Assembly (NCBI GenBank): GCA_011503125.2
Contig: WWBZ02000051.1
Span: forward strand, 2,914,001-2,978,000
Reading direction: 5' to 3'
Length of the DNA: 64,000 nt
Source: Botryosphaeria dothidea
Lineage: Eukaryota > Ascomycota > Dothideomycetes > Botryosphaeriales > Botryosphaeriaceae
Positions 36,430-46,851 of the stretch are shown piece after piece (positions within the stretch are counted from its first letter, which is position 1; each line of letters opens with the position of its first letter). The notes under the pieces were generated by a model. That model was not told the DNA's origin, made no database searches, and saw only the letters and a list, made by a program, of their open reading frames with translations. The position numbers were made by a program, and so were the translations under genes.

Positions 36430-37393
36430 CATGTCCGTCGCGCACCAGGTGTGGGCCAACACACCCGCGCCCTTCCACCGCGCCATCAGCATGTCAGGCA
36501 CGCTCAACACCATCCCCGCGTGGCCGCTCGAGCAGCACGAGCGGCGGTTCCGCGCCCTGCGCCGCCACCTGCGCATCGACGCGGCTGGCGAGGACGATGC
36601 GCTGCAGCAGCTTCGCCGCGCGCCGCACGCCGCCGTCGCCGCCGCCACCTGCGCGATCGAGGGCTCCGTCGGCGCGACGGCCAACCCGTGCGACGACGGC
36701 TGGTACCACGCTGCCCGGCCGTCGCCGGCGCGCGTCCGCTCGCCGCCGGGCTGGCTGCGCGGGTACGTGGTCGGCGACGTCAGGGACGAGGCGATGATCT
36801 TCCGCGGCGCCCTGGACGACCAGGACTACGCCTCGATCCGTGCCGAGTTCGCGCGCTTCTTGGGCGCAGAGCACACGGAGGTGCTTCTTGGGATGTACGA
36901 CATCACGCCTGATATCACACATGAGCAGCTCGAGCAGAGGTTCGAGGTGATGGCGAGTGATGGGGTTTTCAAGGTCCACACGTACCTGCACGCGCGCGCG
37001 TCGCGGGTGCCGCGGACGTATGCGTATCATATCGATCAGGTGTCCACGTTGGACAACTGGCTCAAGGGTCTGGCGTACCATGCTATCGACTTGCTGTACG
37101 TCTTCATGAACTTGGAGGAGGGGATGAGTGAGGGGCAGAGGCGGTTGTCCCGCAAGATGGCGGGGGATTTTGTTGATTTTGCCTACGGAAAAGACCCTTG
37201 GCAGAGATTTGATAGCGGTAATTGGATGGTATATGGGCCTGATGATGGGTGGGCCGTCAAGACTGAGAACGAGGATGAAGGGACGAGACAGTATGAGCGT
37301 ATGAGGAGGATTCTCGACATGGGCGTTTTCCCGAAGTGGATGGAGGCTCTGGACTACATTGTGAACAAGCGGTGGATCCTCGGGGCAGATTAA
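35694..37393 (+). CDS. Type-B carboxylesterase/lipase
   Basis: Alpha/beta-hydrolase of the carboxylesterase family. Exons 35694-35884 and 35959-37393 (1,626 nt, 541 residues), joined at HG-PICPQPPEY. Oxyanion-hole motif VWIHGGSFLFGS, conserved INYRVGLFGF, nucleophile elbow FGESAGG with Ser218, and a C-terminal YHAIDLLYVF with the probable catalytic His. No signal peptide, so probably intracellular, unlike most secreted fungal type-B lipases. The middle (HRDLRIDAAGED to ARPSPARVRSPPG) is GC-rich with strong third-position bias. The neighbours (FAD oxidoreductase, DUF3237 protein) suggest a small catabolic or detoxification group. Confidence 0.92.
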
Positions 37394-37964
37394 ATAGCAA
37401 GAGAAGGCATGGATTGATTCTCGTGCTCTTGGTAGGGTTTTTGTCTACGCGCGGTAGTTGGCAGAGAATGTGGTACCGCTATTTTCAGCTCCAGTTGATC
37501 TCGCGTGTTCAGGCAGCGGAATTTTGGTCTATTCCAGCTCGCCGCCCTTGCCGCCGTGAATGTAGTAATCTTCGACATGGCTGAATTGTGCAGTCAAGGG
37601 TTCTTATCCAATAGTGCCAGGGTGCTTCCCCGCACCGATTCGGCTCCAGGATCGGTAACCAAAAATCCATACATGCCGCGCTTGGCATCTTTGAAACTTG
37701 AACAGTGCGTCCTCTCTTGCGGGAAAGCTGAATCTGTGATATCAAAACCGGGGCGCGTAGATCATAAGCTCAAACATGGGCAAGCCACGAACTAACCGCA
37801 TCTGGAAGCCGTATGCGCCGGAGCGGCTTGCGGAGACCATGCCGCAAAGAGACGCCGATATCGAATCTGTATCGGCTCTTAAGCACCGGTCTCCCTTGCA
37901 TGAGCGTTTACAGCGCTGAACTCAGACGAACCCATCTTGCAATCTACAGATACGCCTCACAACC
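37394..37964. other. Intergenic region
   Basis: 571 bp between co-oriented esterase and DUF3237 genes; esterase 3' flank and DUF3237 promoter. No gene supported. Confidence 0.5.
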
Positions 37965-38597
37965 ATGTCGCACGTCCCTTCTCCGGGCAATGCATCGACG
38001 CCCGACATCCCTCCGATGCGCCTCCCGCACTTGGAGCACGTCTACCGCCTCGTCGCGGACATGATCTCCGCTGGCTACGAGATCCCGAACATCAAGGGCA
38101 CCGGCGAGTCCCGCTCCGTCGTCCACATCGCCGGCGGCACGGTGACGGGACCGCGGATCAAAGGCAAGGTGTTGGAGAACAGCGGCGCGGACTGGGCCGT
38201 CCGGGTTCATTCGAAGCGCGTGAGTTCAGCTTCCCTCCTGCAGGGACTACGGATCACTTGACGTCTTCGTCTTTGCCAGATCTTCTACCACCTCGATGCT
38301 CGATATGCAATGCTCACCGACGATGGCCACCACATCCTCGTCAACGCAAAGGGGGTGTTTCGTCTCGGGCCTGGTGTCCCAGATACTGGCGAGGAGGAGC
38401 CGACGTGTTCGCAAGACGAGGCAGAGTACTTCTCCCACCTGACTTACGAAGCGCCCGGGGACAGCCCGTACAGTTGGCTGAACGGGATCGTTGCGATTGG
38501 CGTCATGACGATGTGGGAAAACAAGGTGGTCATAGACTCGTACAGGCTTACAAATTTCCCGGGGAAGGAGGCGGAGGGACTTTACGTTGGTCGGTGA
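37965..38597 (+). CDS. DUF3237 family protein
   Basis: Exons 37965-38219 and 38280-38597 (573 nt, 190 residues); start acaaccATGtcg. Matches the small DUF3237 beta-barrel family by its core blocks: the GGTVTGPRIKGKVLENSGADWAVR strand region, then IFYHLDARYAMLTDDG and the C-terminal YSWLNGIVAIGVM. Function of the family is unknown; bacterial and fungal members often lie beside oxidoreductases and esterases, as here. No signal peptide or membrane span. Confidence 0.88.
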
Positions 38598-38722
38598 TGG
38601 AAGGTCTTTCTCGTTACTGTACTGAAATCAACGTATCTTAACCCCAAAAAATCCCCCTGACAAGCCCAAAATCCACCATTGCCGCCCGTCTGATATGTTT
38701 CGTCCACGTGAATGCCCTGAGC

Positions 38723-39936
38723 CTATGCCGCACCAAGGCTCCCTTGCCTCTCCAAGAGCGCGTAATACCTTGGAGCCAGGGCAGCTCTGATGCGCTTGCC
38801 CCAAATGATAATCGGAATGAACAGAAGGCTGATGCCCAAAGACATCATCCCGCACACAATAAACATGTTTGTCAGGCTCATGCCCTCGAGCCAAGGCGTA
38901 ATGGCAAAAGGTATCGGAATGCTGATGGCATTGCGAACAAAAGTGATTCCAACGAATGCCTCCGCTGTGAGCTATCGTGAGATCAGTCGACAAGTCTTGG
39001 TGGATAGAGTTTGAGAATGGACATACTGGTCGGTATGCGTCAATGACGAGTGTGAAAGCGGCGTCGGAGTTGGCGCCCAGGCCGAACGCGAATAGGGCAC
39101 CGCCGATGCTGGGGTAGATCCAGTGCATTCCCTGTGGTGGTTAATCTCGGGGTCACGCTGGGGATGAGTTTGGGATGCCTACCTTGTCCGCTGTTATGCC
39201 AAACATAATCTGGCCTCCAGCCATAAGGATGGCGGGCGGTAAGAGAAGGTAAAGCCGCATCTCTGGTTCATAATAACCGCCATTTTTCTTTGCCAGCCAC
39301 CGGATGGACTTATCGCTCAGCAAACCGACGTAGAAACTGCCGAACAGGTTGCCAACGAATGGGCCGAGATTCATGTATCCGATACCGGCTGTGGTAAAAT
39401 TGTAGGGCGGTGCGGAAAAGACCGTGGAGATGATGGACGAAGATATGACCAGCCAGCACACTCCGGCCGCATATTGGAGTGCGGCGTAGAATACATGAGG
39501 CATGAGAATGATGTAGAGGGGAAAGTAGGCAACCTTGCGAAGAGATTCTCTCGTTGGTGTGGTCCAGCGGAGCCTCTGACGGTACGTATTCGGCGGTATT
39601 TGACTGGAGGTATCCAGGTTGCTCATCGTTGGCTTTAGCGGCTGGATCTGCGAATCAATCGTTTTCTTCGTGTCGTCGTCTTTCGAAAGCGCGTCCACAG
39701 TAACCGCCTCGTTGGTGGAGACCCCATGCAGGACGGGCACGTATTTTGTCTCCTCGTACCCAAGTAGGAATATGAAGAAAAGAATGGTCAGAGAAATGGC
39801 CAGGGCCAGGTATGACTTCCTCCAGCCCTGTGCTTCGGCCTGCACGCCTGCCGCCATAGGAGTGAGGAAGCTGCCCACCATGACCGCTGTGAGATATGTG
39901 GCGTTCGCAGTACCTCGCTGGTGAAGAAAGAACATA
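38723..39936 (-). pseudogene. MFS transporter, 3' part (cut off by copia insertion)
   Basis: C-terminal half of a major facilitator. Exons read 39183-39936 (beginning in the target duplication), 39027-39131 and 38723-38971, all in phase. Content: HQRGTANATYLTAVMVGSFLTP at the TM4-TM5 region, a long acidic central loop, GPFVGNLFGSFYVGLLSD, and the last spans with TAEAFVGITFVRNAISIPFA and MSLTNMFIVCGMMSLG. The frame continues exactly from the 5' part at 45287-45299 when the retroelement and one target-site copy are left out. No internal break other than the insertion, so the loss is recent. Expected product is a polyspecific drug/metabolite-type MFS transporter; substrate unknown. Confidence 0.9.
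39932..39936. repeat. Target-site duplication, left copy (ACATA)
   Basis: 5-bp sequence ACATA directly abutting the left LTR, repeated directly after the right LTR at 45287-45291. Five bases is the usual copia target duplication. Confidence 0.93.
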
Positions 39937-40072
39937 TGTTGGAAATCAAGTTGATTTGATTATTGTCTGGATTGTTGGCATGTCCCATGAGAGGGGTATG
40001 AGAGGGTGCCTGCTATATAGACTATTTGACGCTAAACCTAATTCGGAGCATTCTGAGACTATATTTCCAACA
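39937..40072 (-). repeat. LTR, 3' of element (left)
   Basis: 136 bp, TG...CA ends, identical by eye to 45151-45286. Contains a TATATAG-like box (CTATATAGACT) suited to a promoter. Confidence 0.96.
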
Positions 40073-40082
40073 CACCCCCTTC
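40073..40082 (-). other. Polypurine tract
   Basis: On the element strand GAAGGGGGTG ends directly at the 3' LTR; position and composition fit the plus-strand primer. Confidence 0.6.
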
Positions 40083-40351
40083 GCGTGTTGCCGGATAAGG
40101 CAATGCGCGACAAATCCATGGTGTTAAGTTTATAAATTGCTTACAAATAACAAAAATAACTGGGGACGTTGTTGAAAACGTGATTTGACGCTTATCTGCG
40201 TTTTTTTGTAAGGAAATTAACTGTGATATAGATGAGTTGTGTCATCCTTTGCTTAATCATGACTTTTAGTGCCAAATCAAAAAAAGTACTGGATGATAAT
40301 GAGAGTCTTTGAATCAATTTGTTGAGTGTTAGTGAATCGAATTGATGAGTT

Positions 40352-43300
40352 TTACTCCGGAATCTCTTCCATGCCAAGTTGGTTGACAAAGATTCGGTGT
40401 TTTTGTTTTGGTAACGCTTTCGTGAGTCCGTCAGCTATCATCTCTGCCGTTGGAGTCCACTTGAATTGGATGTTGCCCAGTTGAGTCTCCTGCCTTAGCC
40501 AATGATAATGAATATCGACATGGCGAAGCTTGGTTGATAGTTGTACTGTTCTCTTTCTCATGAGGCGCAAGGTTTGAGTGTTATCGCACTGCACTTCGAT
40601 CTCATGTCCTGGATCGAACTAGATTGCTTGGAAAAGACGTTTCCACCAATATAATTGCCGTAAGGTTTCTGATAAGGCGAGTAGTTCAGCTTCGGTAGAG
40701 GAAGTTGTAACAGTTGGTTGTTTTATGGCTTTCCAATCCACAGGTGCGTTGAACAGCATGAACAGTGAACCTTAATGGCTTCTGCGAGTCTCGACATCGT
40801 TTGCAAATGCTGCATCACTGCTTATTGTAAAAACGCTGCTCTCCTCTGTATCATTTCCATGAATACAAATAGCTAACTTTCTGGTGTTGTTCAGATAGTT
40901 GAGGACTCTTCCAGCAAAGTGCGAGGTTCGTAAAGATGGATTTGCAAGATGCTCAGACAGCTTTGCACAAGCAAATGCAATATCAGGCCTGGTGCTGGTT
41001 GCAATGAATTGCAATGATCCAACTTTGCTTTGGTAGTTATACACTTCTTGCGGAGTCGCGTAATTTATAACTAAGTCCTCGTGATCAGGGAGAGGGGTTG
41101 CCATCCTTGAGGGAGTCAGATTGTATTTGTTGGCAAGGCCAATTACATATGACTCTTGAGAGAGCCAAATCTTGCGGTTTGGACGGTCTCGAATGATTCT
41201 GATGGCCAAAAACCATTGGATCTCTCCTATTGTCCTCATCTCGTAACGATTGGTGAGTTGAGCTTGCAATAAGGTTGCGTATTGTTCATTTTGCTTCTTA
41301 TAAGCAAGAATGACGTCGTTAACGAAGAAAAAGACAATGCAGTGATCGTTTCGATATAGACAAGGGGCATCTGGGATTGATTGAAGTCCGATTTCTTCAA
41401 GAGAGTTGTAAAAGTGTTGTTGCCATAATGCTGGTGATTGTTTGAGACCGTATAGGGCTTTAAGAAGTTGCAGAATGAGTCCCCTTTTGATATCCATGCC
41501 TTCAGGAGGTTCGCAAAAGACATGCTCTTGCAAAGGAACGTGAGGGAAGGCATTGACTACGTCAAATTGACGAGTCTCAAGATCAAAGGCTACAATAATT
41601 GCGAGGATTGCACGGAAGATACGCATTGCAAGTGTTGCTGCGTACGTATCTTGATGAGTTATTTGTAAATCGCCGCGAACGCAGATGCGTGCCTTGAATT
41701 TGACGAGATATCCGTTCTCATCAAACTTGTATTTGAAAACCCATGTAAGTGGAATGATCTCTTTGTGTTGATTACGGGCTTGTTGATTTGGTACGAGCAT
41801 CCACACCCCCTTTGCTTCACACTTTTTGAGCTCCTCTTGCAGTGCTTGTTCAAATTGAGCTCGAAAAGGGTGAGCAATAAGATCCTTATAGAATCGAGGT
41901 TCAGGAGGGAGGTTGTCTCTATGTAGTTTGATCTTGTTTGATTTGTTGAAGAGACTGCTTATGAACGATGAGTGAAACGTGTTCATTAAGCCAAAATTGG
42001 CATGAACAATTGCTGCATGTGCTTGGTGACGTGATCTTCTTCTTGGATGATCAATAATTGCGTGCGAATTGATGTCCGGATTGATGAGATGAGCATTAGG
42101 AGCTCTATTACCTCTGGAGGCGGCTGGATGAGGTTCAGTGTCGTAATTTGCTTGTAAAAGACGTCCGAGCCGTCTTGGTTGTTGTGCACCCCCTGAGTTT
42201 TGGGTGTCTTCTTCGTCAGGCACTCGGATGTCCTGGACGGGTAAGTGAACCTCTTCCATCAAAGGTTGATTTGATTGAACTGAAGAGCTCTCAGGTGTGT
42301 TTGTTGGGTTTCTTATTGTCGTTATGGATGGCGAAGGAAGCTGTTGAATGCCCTGTTGCTCTTGAGTGGTTTGTTCTGAGGCTTCTCTGCGATGATCTTG
42401 TGATTGTTGAGGAAGAGATGGACTCTCCTCTTGATCCTCTAACTCAATTGAGTCCTCGGTGTCTGAGTTTGATAGTATGATGCGTGGAACGATTAATTCT
42501 CGTTCTTCTTCTGCTTCATGAGGTTCCTGGATTTATTCTGGGTCATTTGGTTGATATTTGGTCGTCTCATCGAAGGTAACATCACGTGAACGAATAACCT
42601 TCTGCAAGTGCGGTTGCCAAATGCGGAAGATATTGCGTGAATCATAGCTAATCAAATAGCCAATGAGTGCACGCTCTTGCATCTTATTCTTGTGCGGGAT
42701 TTGCTTGTTAAGGACGTAAGCCTTACAGCCATACACTCGAAGGTGTTGCACTGATGGCTTAAGCCCATGCACTGCCTCAAATGGCGTAGTGTAGTTCAGT
42801 GATTTGGTTGGTGTTCTGTTGCTGATATAGACAGCAGCCTTGACTGTTTCAGGCCATAGTCCTTCTGGAAGGTTTGCACTGACACGTAGTGCCCGAGCTT
42901 TGTTGATGATGACACCTCCTGAGCGTTCAGATGAGCCGTTTTGTGCAGGTGTGAATGGTGATAAGGTCTCCCAGGTGATTCCTCGTTGTCGTAGTTGTTG
43001 TTTGAAGTCGTTTCCAAGTGCAGTTTCATTATCAGAGCGAAAGAAGGCTACTCTACGCTTGAATCGTGCCGAGATTTGTTTAATGAGGCTGATTGCAATG
43101 GTTCCAGTCTCAGACTTGCTTGTATGAGGTTCTGAAAACCTCCACTTGGTTTGGTGGCACTCCAAATGGGTGATCCACTGGTTGTGGTTGTATGCTTCCG
43201 CCATATGGATGAGATCAAAGGTGACTCGAAAGAAGGGTTGGTTTGATGATTCCTCAGGCTGAGTATCACGAGACACCTGCTCATGAGCCTTGGTTCGAGC

Positions 43301-44938
43301 GCATACATCGCAGTGAGACGATAGAGTTGTTTCAGGAGTAATAATTGCACCGGTTACTGCTTGCGGAAGTGATTTGATGACTTTTTCTCCTGCATGAGCA
43401 AAGATTTCATGCCATTGGTCCGCTGGAAGGTTCCGAGACGCAATACATGAGGAGATAATTGACTTTGGATTGTCCAGAGCCTTGTTGAGTTCCACAAAGA
43501 GTTGGTTTTGATACCGAGTAACTTTGCAGACCGTGTTGTTGTTGTTGAGGTTGTACAGTACTCCTCTGCCAGTGTCGAGATGTACGTCCTTATCCATGCA
43601 CTTTGTAACTGACAAAAGGTTTGCCATGAATGAGGGAACGTATGCAACGTCGCGCAGGATAATCGTACGTGTTCCGGTTAAGGTTTGAGCCTTGATTGAG
43701 ACTTCTCCAAACGATTTGATGGGAGTAGTGATGTTTCCACTGGTGATTGTGTCATCTGATGACGCATTGCGAGTCTTGGTGTATCGATGCTTCATATGTC
43801 TGTTGCACACATGATGAGTTGAGCCAGTATCTGCAATCCAAGAGAGTTCAAGGGTGCTAGCACAATCAGCGCTTGTAGTTGACAATGAGGTTGCTTGTAT
43901 GGTGGTTGGGAAAGATGCAACTGATGCTGAGTCTTCATTGTTGGTATCTTCCTTGATCTTCTTGGCAGTTTGTTCCTGACTTGGTTGTTTTGAGTGTTCT
44001 AATGACTTTGACTTTGCAATGGAATCTTCAATCTTCTTCTTGAGGTCCTTGTTGCTCATTGCCTTCTGGATTCGTTGTTGCACTTCCTTGTTCGGTGTCC
44101 AGTTGGTTGGTCTCTTGTCTTTGTTGAGATAGAAGCATTTGTTCCACCAATAGTATGCTCCACAGACGCATTTGGGTACATACTTGTTTTGATGTTGCTG
44201 TTCTCCTTGTAGAGTTGCAGCAAATCCTCCTCTTTTGCTTGGTATGCTCATGACTGCACGCTTGTCTCTGATATGACTGCGATAGTCCTCGATGATTGTT
44301 GATAAGCTCCTTGCTTTGGTTGGGTCCTCTCTCAACTTCATCTTCATCTGAGTGGCGTAGGTCTCATCGTATGAGAGAAGAGGGTTGAGGAAGTTGTGGA
44401 TGCTTCGGTTGCCTTGAGAATCAGGCAGATTGATAGCCTGAGCCTTGAATAGCCATTCTTCCCATTGGGCTATCTATTTGTCGAGGTTCTGATGAGTTGG
44501 AGGCTTGGACAGTTGAGCAAGCTGCCCCAAAAGGATTGCCTCTGTTGTGTGGTCTGCAGGCTTCATGTTGCCTTGGAGGGTTCGAAGGATAGAGTAAGGA
44601 TCAGAGTCGTTTGCTTGACGCAGCAGCGGTTGTAGAGGTTCCGCAATAGAGTCCTCAATAATCGTTGCAATATTGTTGATCTCGCGTCTCTGCTTCTCAT
44701 GCTTCTTGATGCGAATCCTATACTCATCGAGTTGGAGTCGGTAGGTCTCGTACGCATCGTCTCCAGTGCCACGAGAGGGAGCAACTGGTTCTTGCGGTTG
44801 CGGAGGCTTTGTTTCTGTTGTAGGATCAATGAAATGGAAGATATCCGCTCGTTGGGCCCTTGATTTGATGATATGATACCATTTATCCCAGTTTTCTGAT
44901 GATTTGAGGATGACGATAGGCTTGTTTGTGGTAGACAT
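40352..44938 (-). pseudogene. Copia gag-pol polyprotein with four in-frame stops
   Basis: One reading frame of 1,529 codons from the ATG at 44938 to the terminal stop at 40352. Internal stops: TAG 44474-44476 (in gag), TAA 42533-42535, TAA 40772-40774 and TAG 40619-40621 (in RNase H). No frameshift. Gag has a knuckle-like CVC-x8-C in which the usual His is replaced (CGAYYWWNKC). Protease active site is DTGSTHH near 43830. Integrase shows H-x4-H (WHEIFAH), CDVC, the catalytic Asp residues in RVTFDLIH and FRSDNE, and Glu in NGSSER. Reverse transcriptase has DVVNAFPHVPL and, at the active site, FVND where YVDD is normal. RNase H starts SSDAAFAND. All stops can be reached from a sense codon by one C-to-T or G-to-A change. 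Not expected to make active enzymes. Confidence 0.93.
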
Positions 44939-45130
44939 GATGTCTACTACTCTCGGATGAGAGATAGTGATTGAATTGATTGATAGATGACTCTTATGAG
45001 ATGAAAACCTCAGTTATCGAGTCGATTATGGGCAATAACTGCTAAAACTGCTGACCGGATGCCTCGGAACAGCTTGAAATGCACAAAAAGGTGCTTCTTG
45101 ATAATGAACTAGATGGCAAGCGGCTTTGCT

Positions 45131-45150
45131 AGCTCATCCGGGCTCATAAC
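45131..45150 (-). other. Primer-binding site, tRNA-Met half-molecule type
   Basis: Directly inside the 5' LTR with no spacer. The plus strand here reads AGCTCATCCGGGCTCATAAC, which looks like the D-arm to anticodon-loop part of a fungal initiator tRNA-Met (stem CCGGG, loop CTCATAA). It would pair with an internally cut tRNA, as in Drosophila copia, rather than with a tRNA 3' end. Inferred from the sequence pattern. Confidence 0.6.
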
Positions 45151-45286
45151 TGTTGGAAATCAAGTTGATTTGATTATTGTCTGGATTGTTGGCATGTCCC
45201 ATGAGAGGGGTATGAGAGGGTGCCTGCTATATAGACTATTTGACGCTAAACCTAATTCGGAGCATTCTGAGACTATATTTCCAACA
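45151..45286 (-). repeat. LTR, 5' of element (right)
   Basis: 136 bp, same as the left copy over its full length by eye. Starts the element transcript on the minus strand. Confidence 0.96.
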
Positions 45287-45291
45287 ACATA
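45287..45291. repeat. Target-site duplication, right copy (ACATA)
   Basis: Direct repeat of 39932-39936. Removing one copy and the element restores an uninterrupted MFS codon series (IADM then FFLHQRG). Confidence 0.93.
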
Positions 45292-45962
45292 TCCGCAATC
45301 TGCGAAATTAGAATGAGCATTGACATTCCAAAGTCACAGGAGTGAGAGCAGATCGAGTGGCATCACCCACCGTGACTTGAACAATGGCTTCGTTCGTTGC
45401 ACCTGCTAGTCCGTAGAATAGGTTCGTGAGAAAAAGCTCTGCCGTAGTCTTCATGTACGTGGACCACCACGAGATGGCCGCCATGGTAGCTGTTGAGACT
45501 ACGTAGGTTGAGCGTCGACCGTACTTCCTCGTCAATGGAACGAAGAAGATGCAGCCCACAGCCAGACCAGCCAGATTCGCTGACTGGGCATTGTTCAGTG
45601 TCTCAAAGCTGAGTCCCATGTCGACCGACATTTGAGGCCAGAATGTCGTCTGCGTTGAAAGACTGCAATGCGATTGTTAGACTGATCTTGGGAGTTTCGA
45701 TCCACGCAAGGTACTTACGCAGTGAAAACTGCGACGGTCTGCGCTGAGACCAACCCATAATTCAATATCTTGCGCCAGATGTTCCAGTTCTGTGGCGCAA
45801 CATGTCAGCAACCCGTCCATGGCTGCAAGATTAAAGAGGCAAATGAAATTTGGGACGAGATACCAAAGGATCGTTGGGGTCATTGGATGGTGTAGGCGAC
45901 CGCAAAAGAGTGCTCGATTCGTCCTGTTCTACTACCAGCAGAGCGAGCGCGTCAGTGACCAC
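45287..45962 (-). pseudogene. MFS transporter, 5' part (cut off by copia insertion)
   Basis: N-terminal half of the gene continued at 38723-39936. Exons: up to 45864 (TPSNDPNDPL), 45719-45789 (NWNIWRKILNYGLVSAQTVAV), 45371-45662 and the first bases of the next exon at 45287-45299 (IADM). NDPxDPLNW is the classical start of fungal drug/metabolite MFS transporters. Then spans 1-4 with FFVPLTRKYGRRSTYV (motif A, GRR) and LFYGLAGATNEAIVQVT. The intron 45300-45370 ends ttcgcag directly before the interrupted exon. The true start codon is not resolved: the first exon frame is open up to 45962 with no ATG, so a short upstream exon is likely, perhaps near 46040. Confidence 0.85.
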
Positions 45963-46851
45963 TCATCAACAAAGCAGGTTATACGGATCCACCTTGGAAA
46001 ATGAGGACGTCTCCGGGTGCGCGGTCTCCGCGGGTCCCATCCAACGCCATAGCTTCGGTTGTGATCGTGAGTGGAGCGCGAAAGGGTAAGAAATATCTGA
46101 GCCGGACAAACTCAAAGCTAAATTTAAAGAATTAAGAAGGCCAGATAAGCTCGACTGGCATCGGGTATTACAGCCAAGTGCGTTGAAAGTAGCAGCCTGA
46201 GATGCTGTCCCTTTCCCAGGTGAAGCGCTGTTTAAGAGCTTTCGAGCGGGCTGGGGCTGAGCGCCAGCGCGGGGAGGGCCGCATTGCTCACCCAACTCTA
46301 TCAAACACAGCACTTGCCGGGTAGAGCAGAACGCAGATAAGGGGCGGGCATGTTCAGTAGCAAGAAGAGTCTGGAGTGGGCGAATCAGTGCATCAGACTC
46401 AGCCGTTCCCTTCGACATGGATGTGGGGTGAAGGAGATCATCTAACGACCAAAGTAGAAGCTGTATGCGCCGGCGCATAAACTAGCCAAAACGAGACTAG
46501 TCAAAACCTTCCTGCCAGCCAAAGGTAGATACATGCTCTTATATTGTCAGCTCCGGGGCGAGACTGTGGTGCTTATCTTCCACGTTCGTTTCGTAGACAA
46601 TCCAAAGCCTGATGGAAGCGTCAGAAGGACTTGAGATGGCCAGACTCCAAATAGGTAAGGCCCTGGACGCTGCTCGCGATCTTCCCCATTCTTCCACACA
46701 ATTATCCCGGTCATGGTGATAGGCGCTGAGGAGATACCAGGAGACAGTAAAGGCATAACCGCAGCGGCAAGAACAATATCGCGCGCGTTAGTTGTTCCAC
46801 AATTCCAGTTTTCGAAGACAGGACGGCTGATATCCTACCAGCTTTTCAGAA
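45963..46851. other. Intergenic region MFS / GNAT
   Basis: About 890 bp between divergent genes. It should contain the MFS first exon and promoter and the 5' end of the GNAT gene; neither start can be placed with confidence. A possible first GNAT exon may begin at the ATG 46713. Confidence 0.35.

Larger units (their letters stand above)
39937..45286 (-). mobile_element. Ty1/copia LTR retrotransposon, full-length, defective
   Basis: Complete 5,350-bp element on the minus strand: 136-bp LTRs beginning TGTTGGAAAT and ending ATTTCCAACA (10-bp terminal inverted repeat, TG...CA), primer-binding site directly inside the 5' LTR, a single gag-pol frame, polypurine tract next to the 3' LTR, and a 5-bp target duplication. 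Domain order gag-protease-integrase-reverse transcriptase-RNase H defines the Copia (Pseudoviridae-like) superfamily. The two LTRs show no difference by eye. The coding frame carries four nonsense codons. It sits inside an exon of an MFS transporter, transcriptionally in the same direction as the host gene. Confidence 0.97.

Noticed and set aside
36058..36912. Second long plus-strand frame inside the esterase gene
   Set aside because: Arg/Pro/His-rich shadow of the GC-biased esterase codons; no domain.
39896..40135. Small open frame in and around the left LTR, repeated at 45113-45316
   Set aside because: The same peptide arises twice because the LTRs are identical; no gene.
45121..45150. A tRNA-Met gene
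   Set aside because: Only the D-arm to anticodon-loop part is present, placed exactly as a primer-binding site.
38723..45962. Two separate MFS genes flanking a transposon
   Set aside because: The two parts join in phase at the target site and give one transporter.
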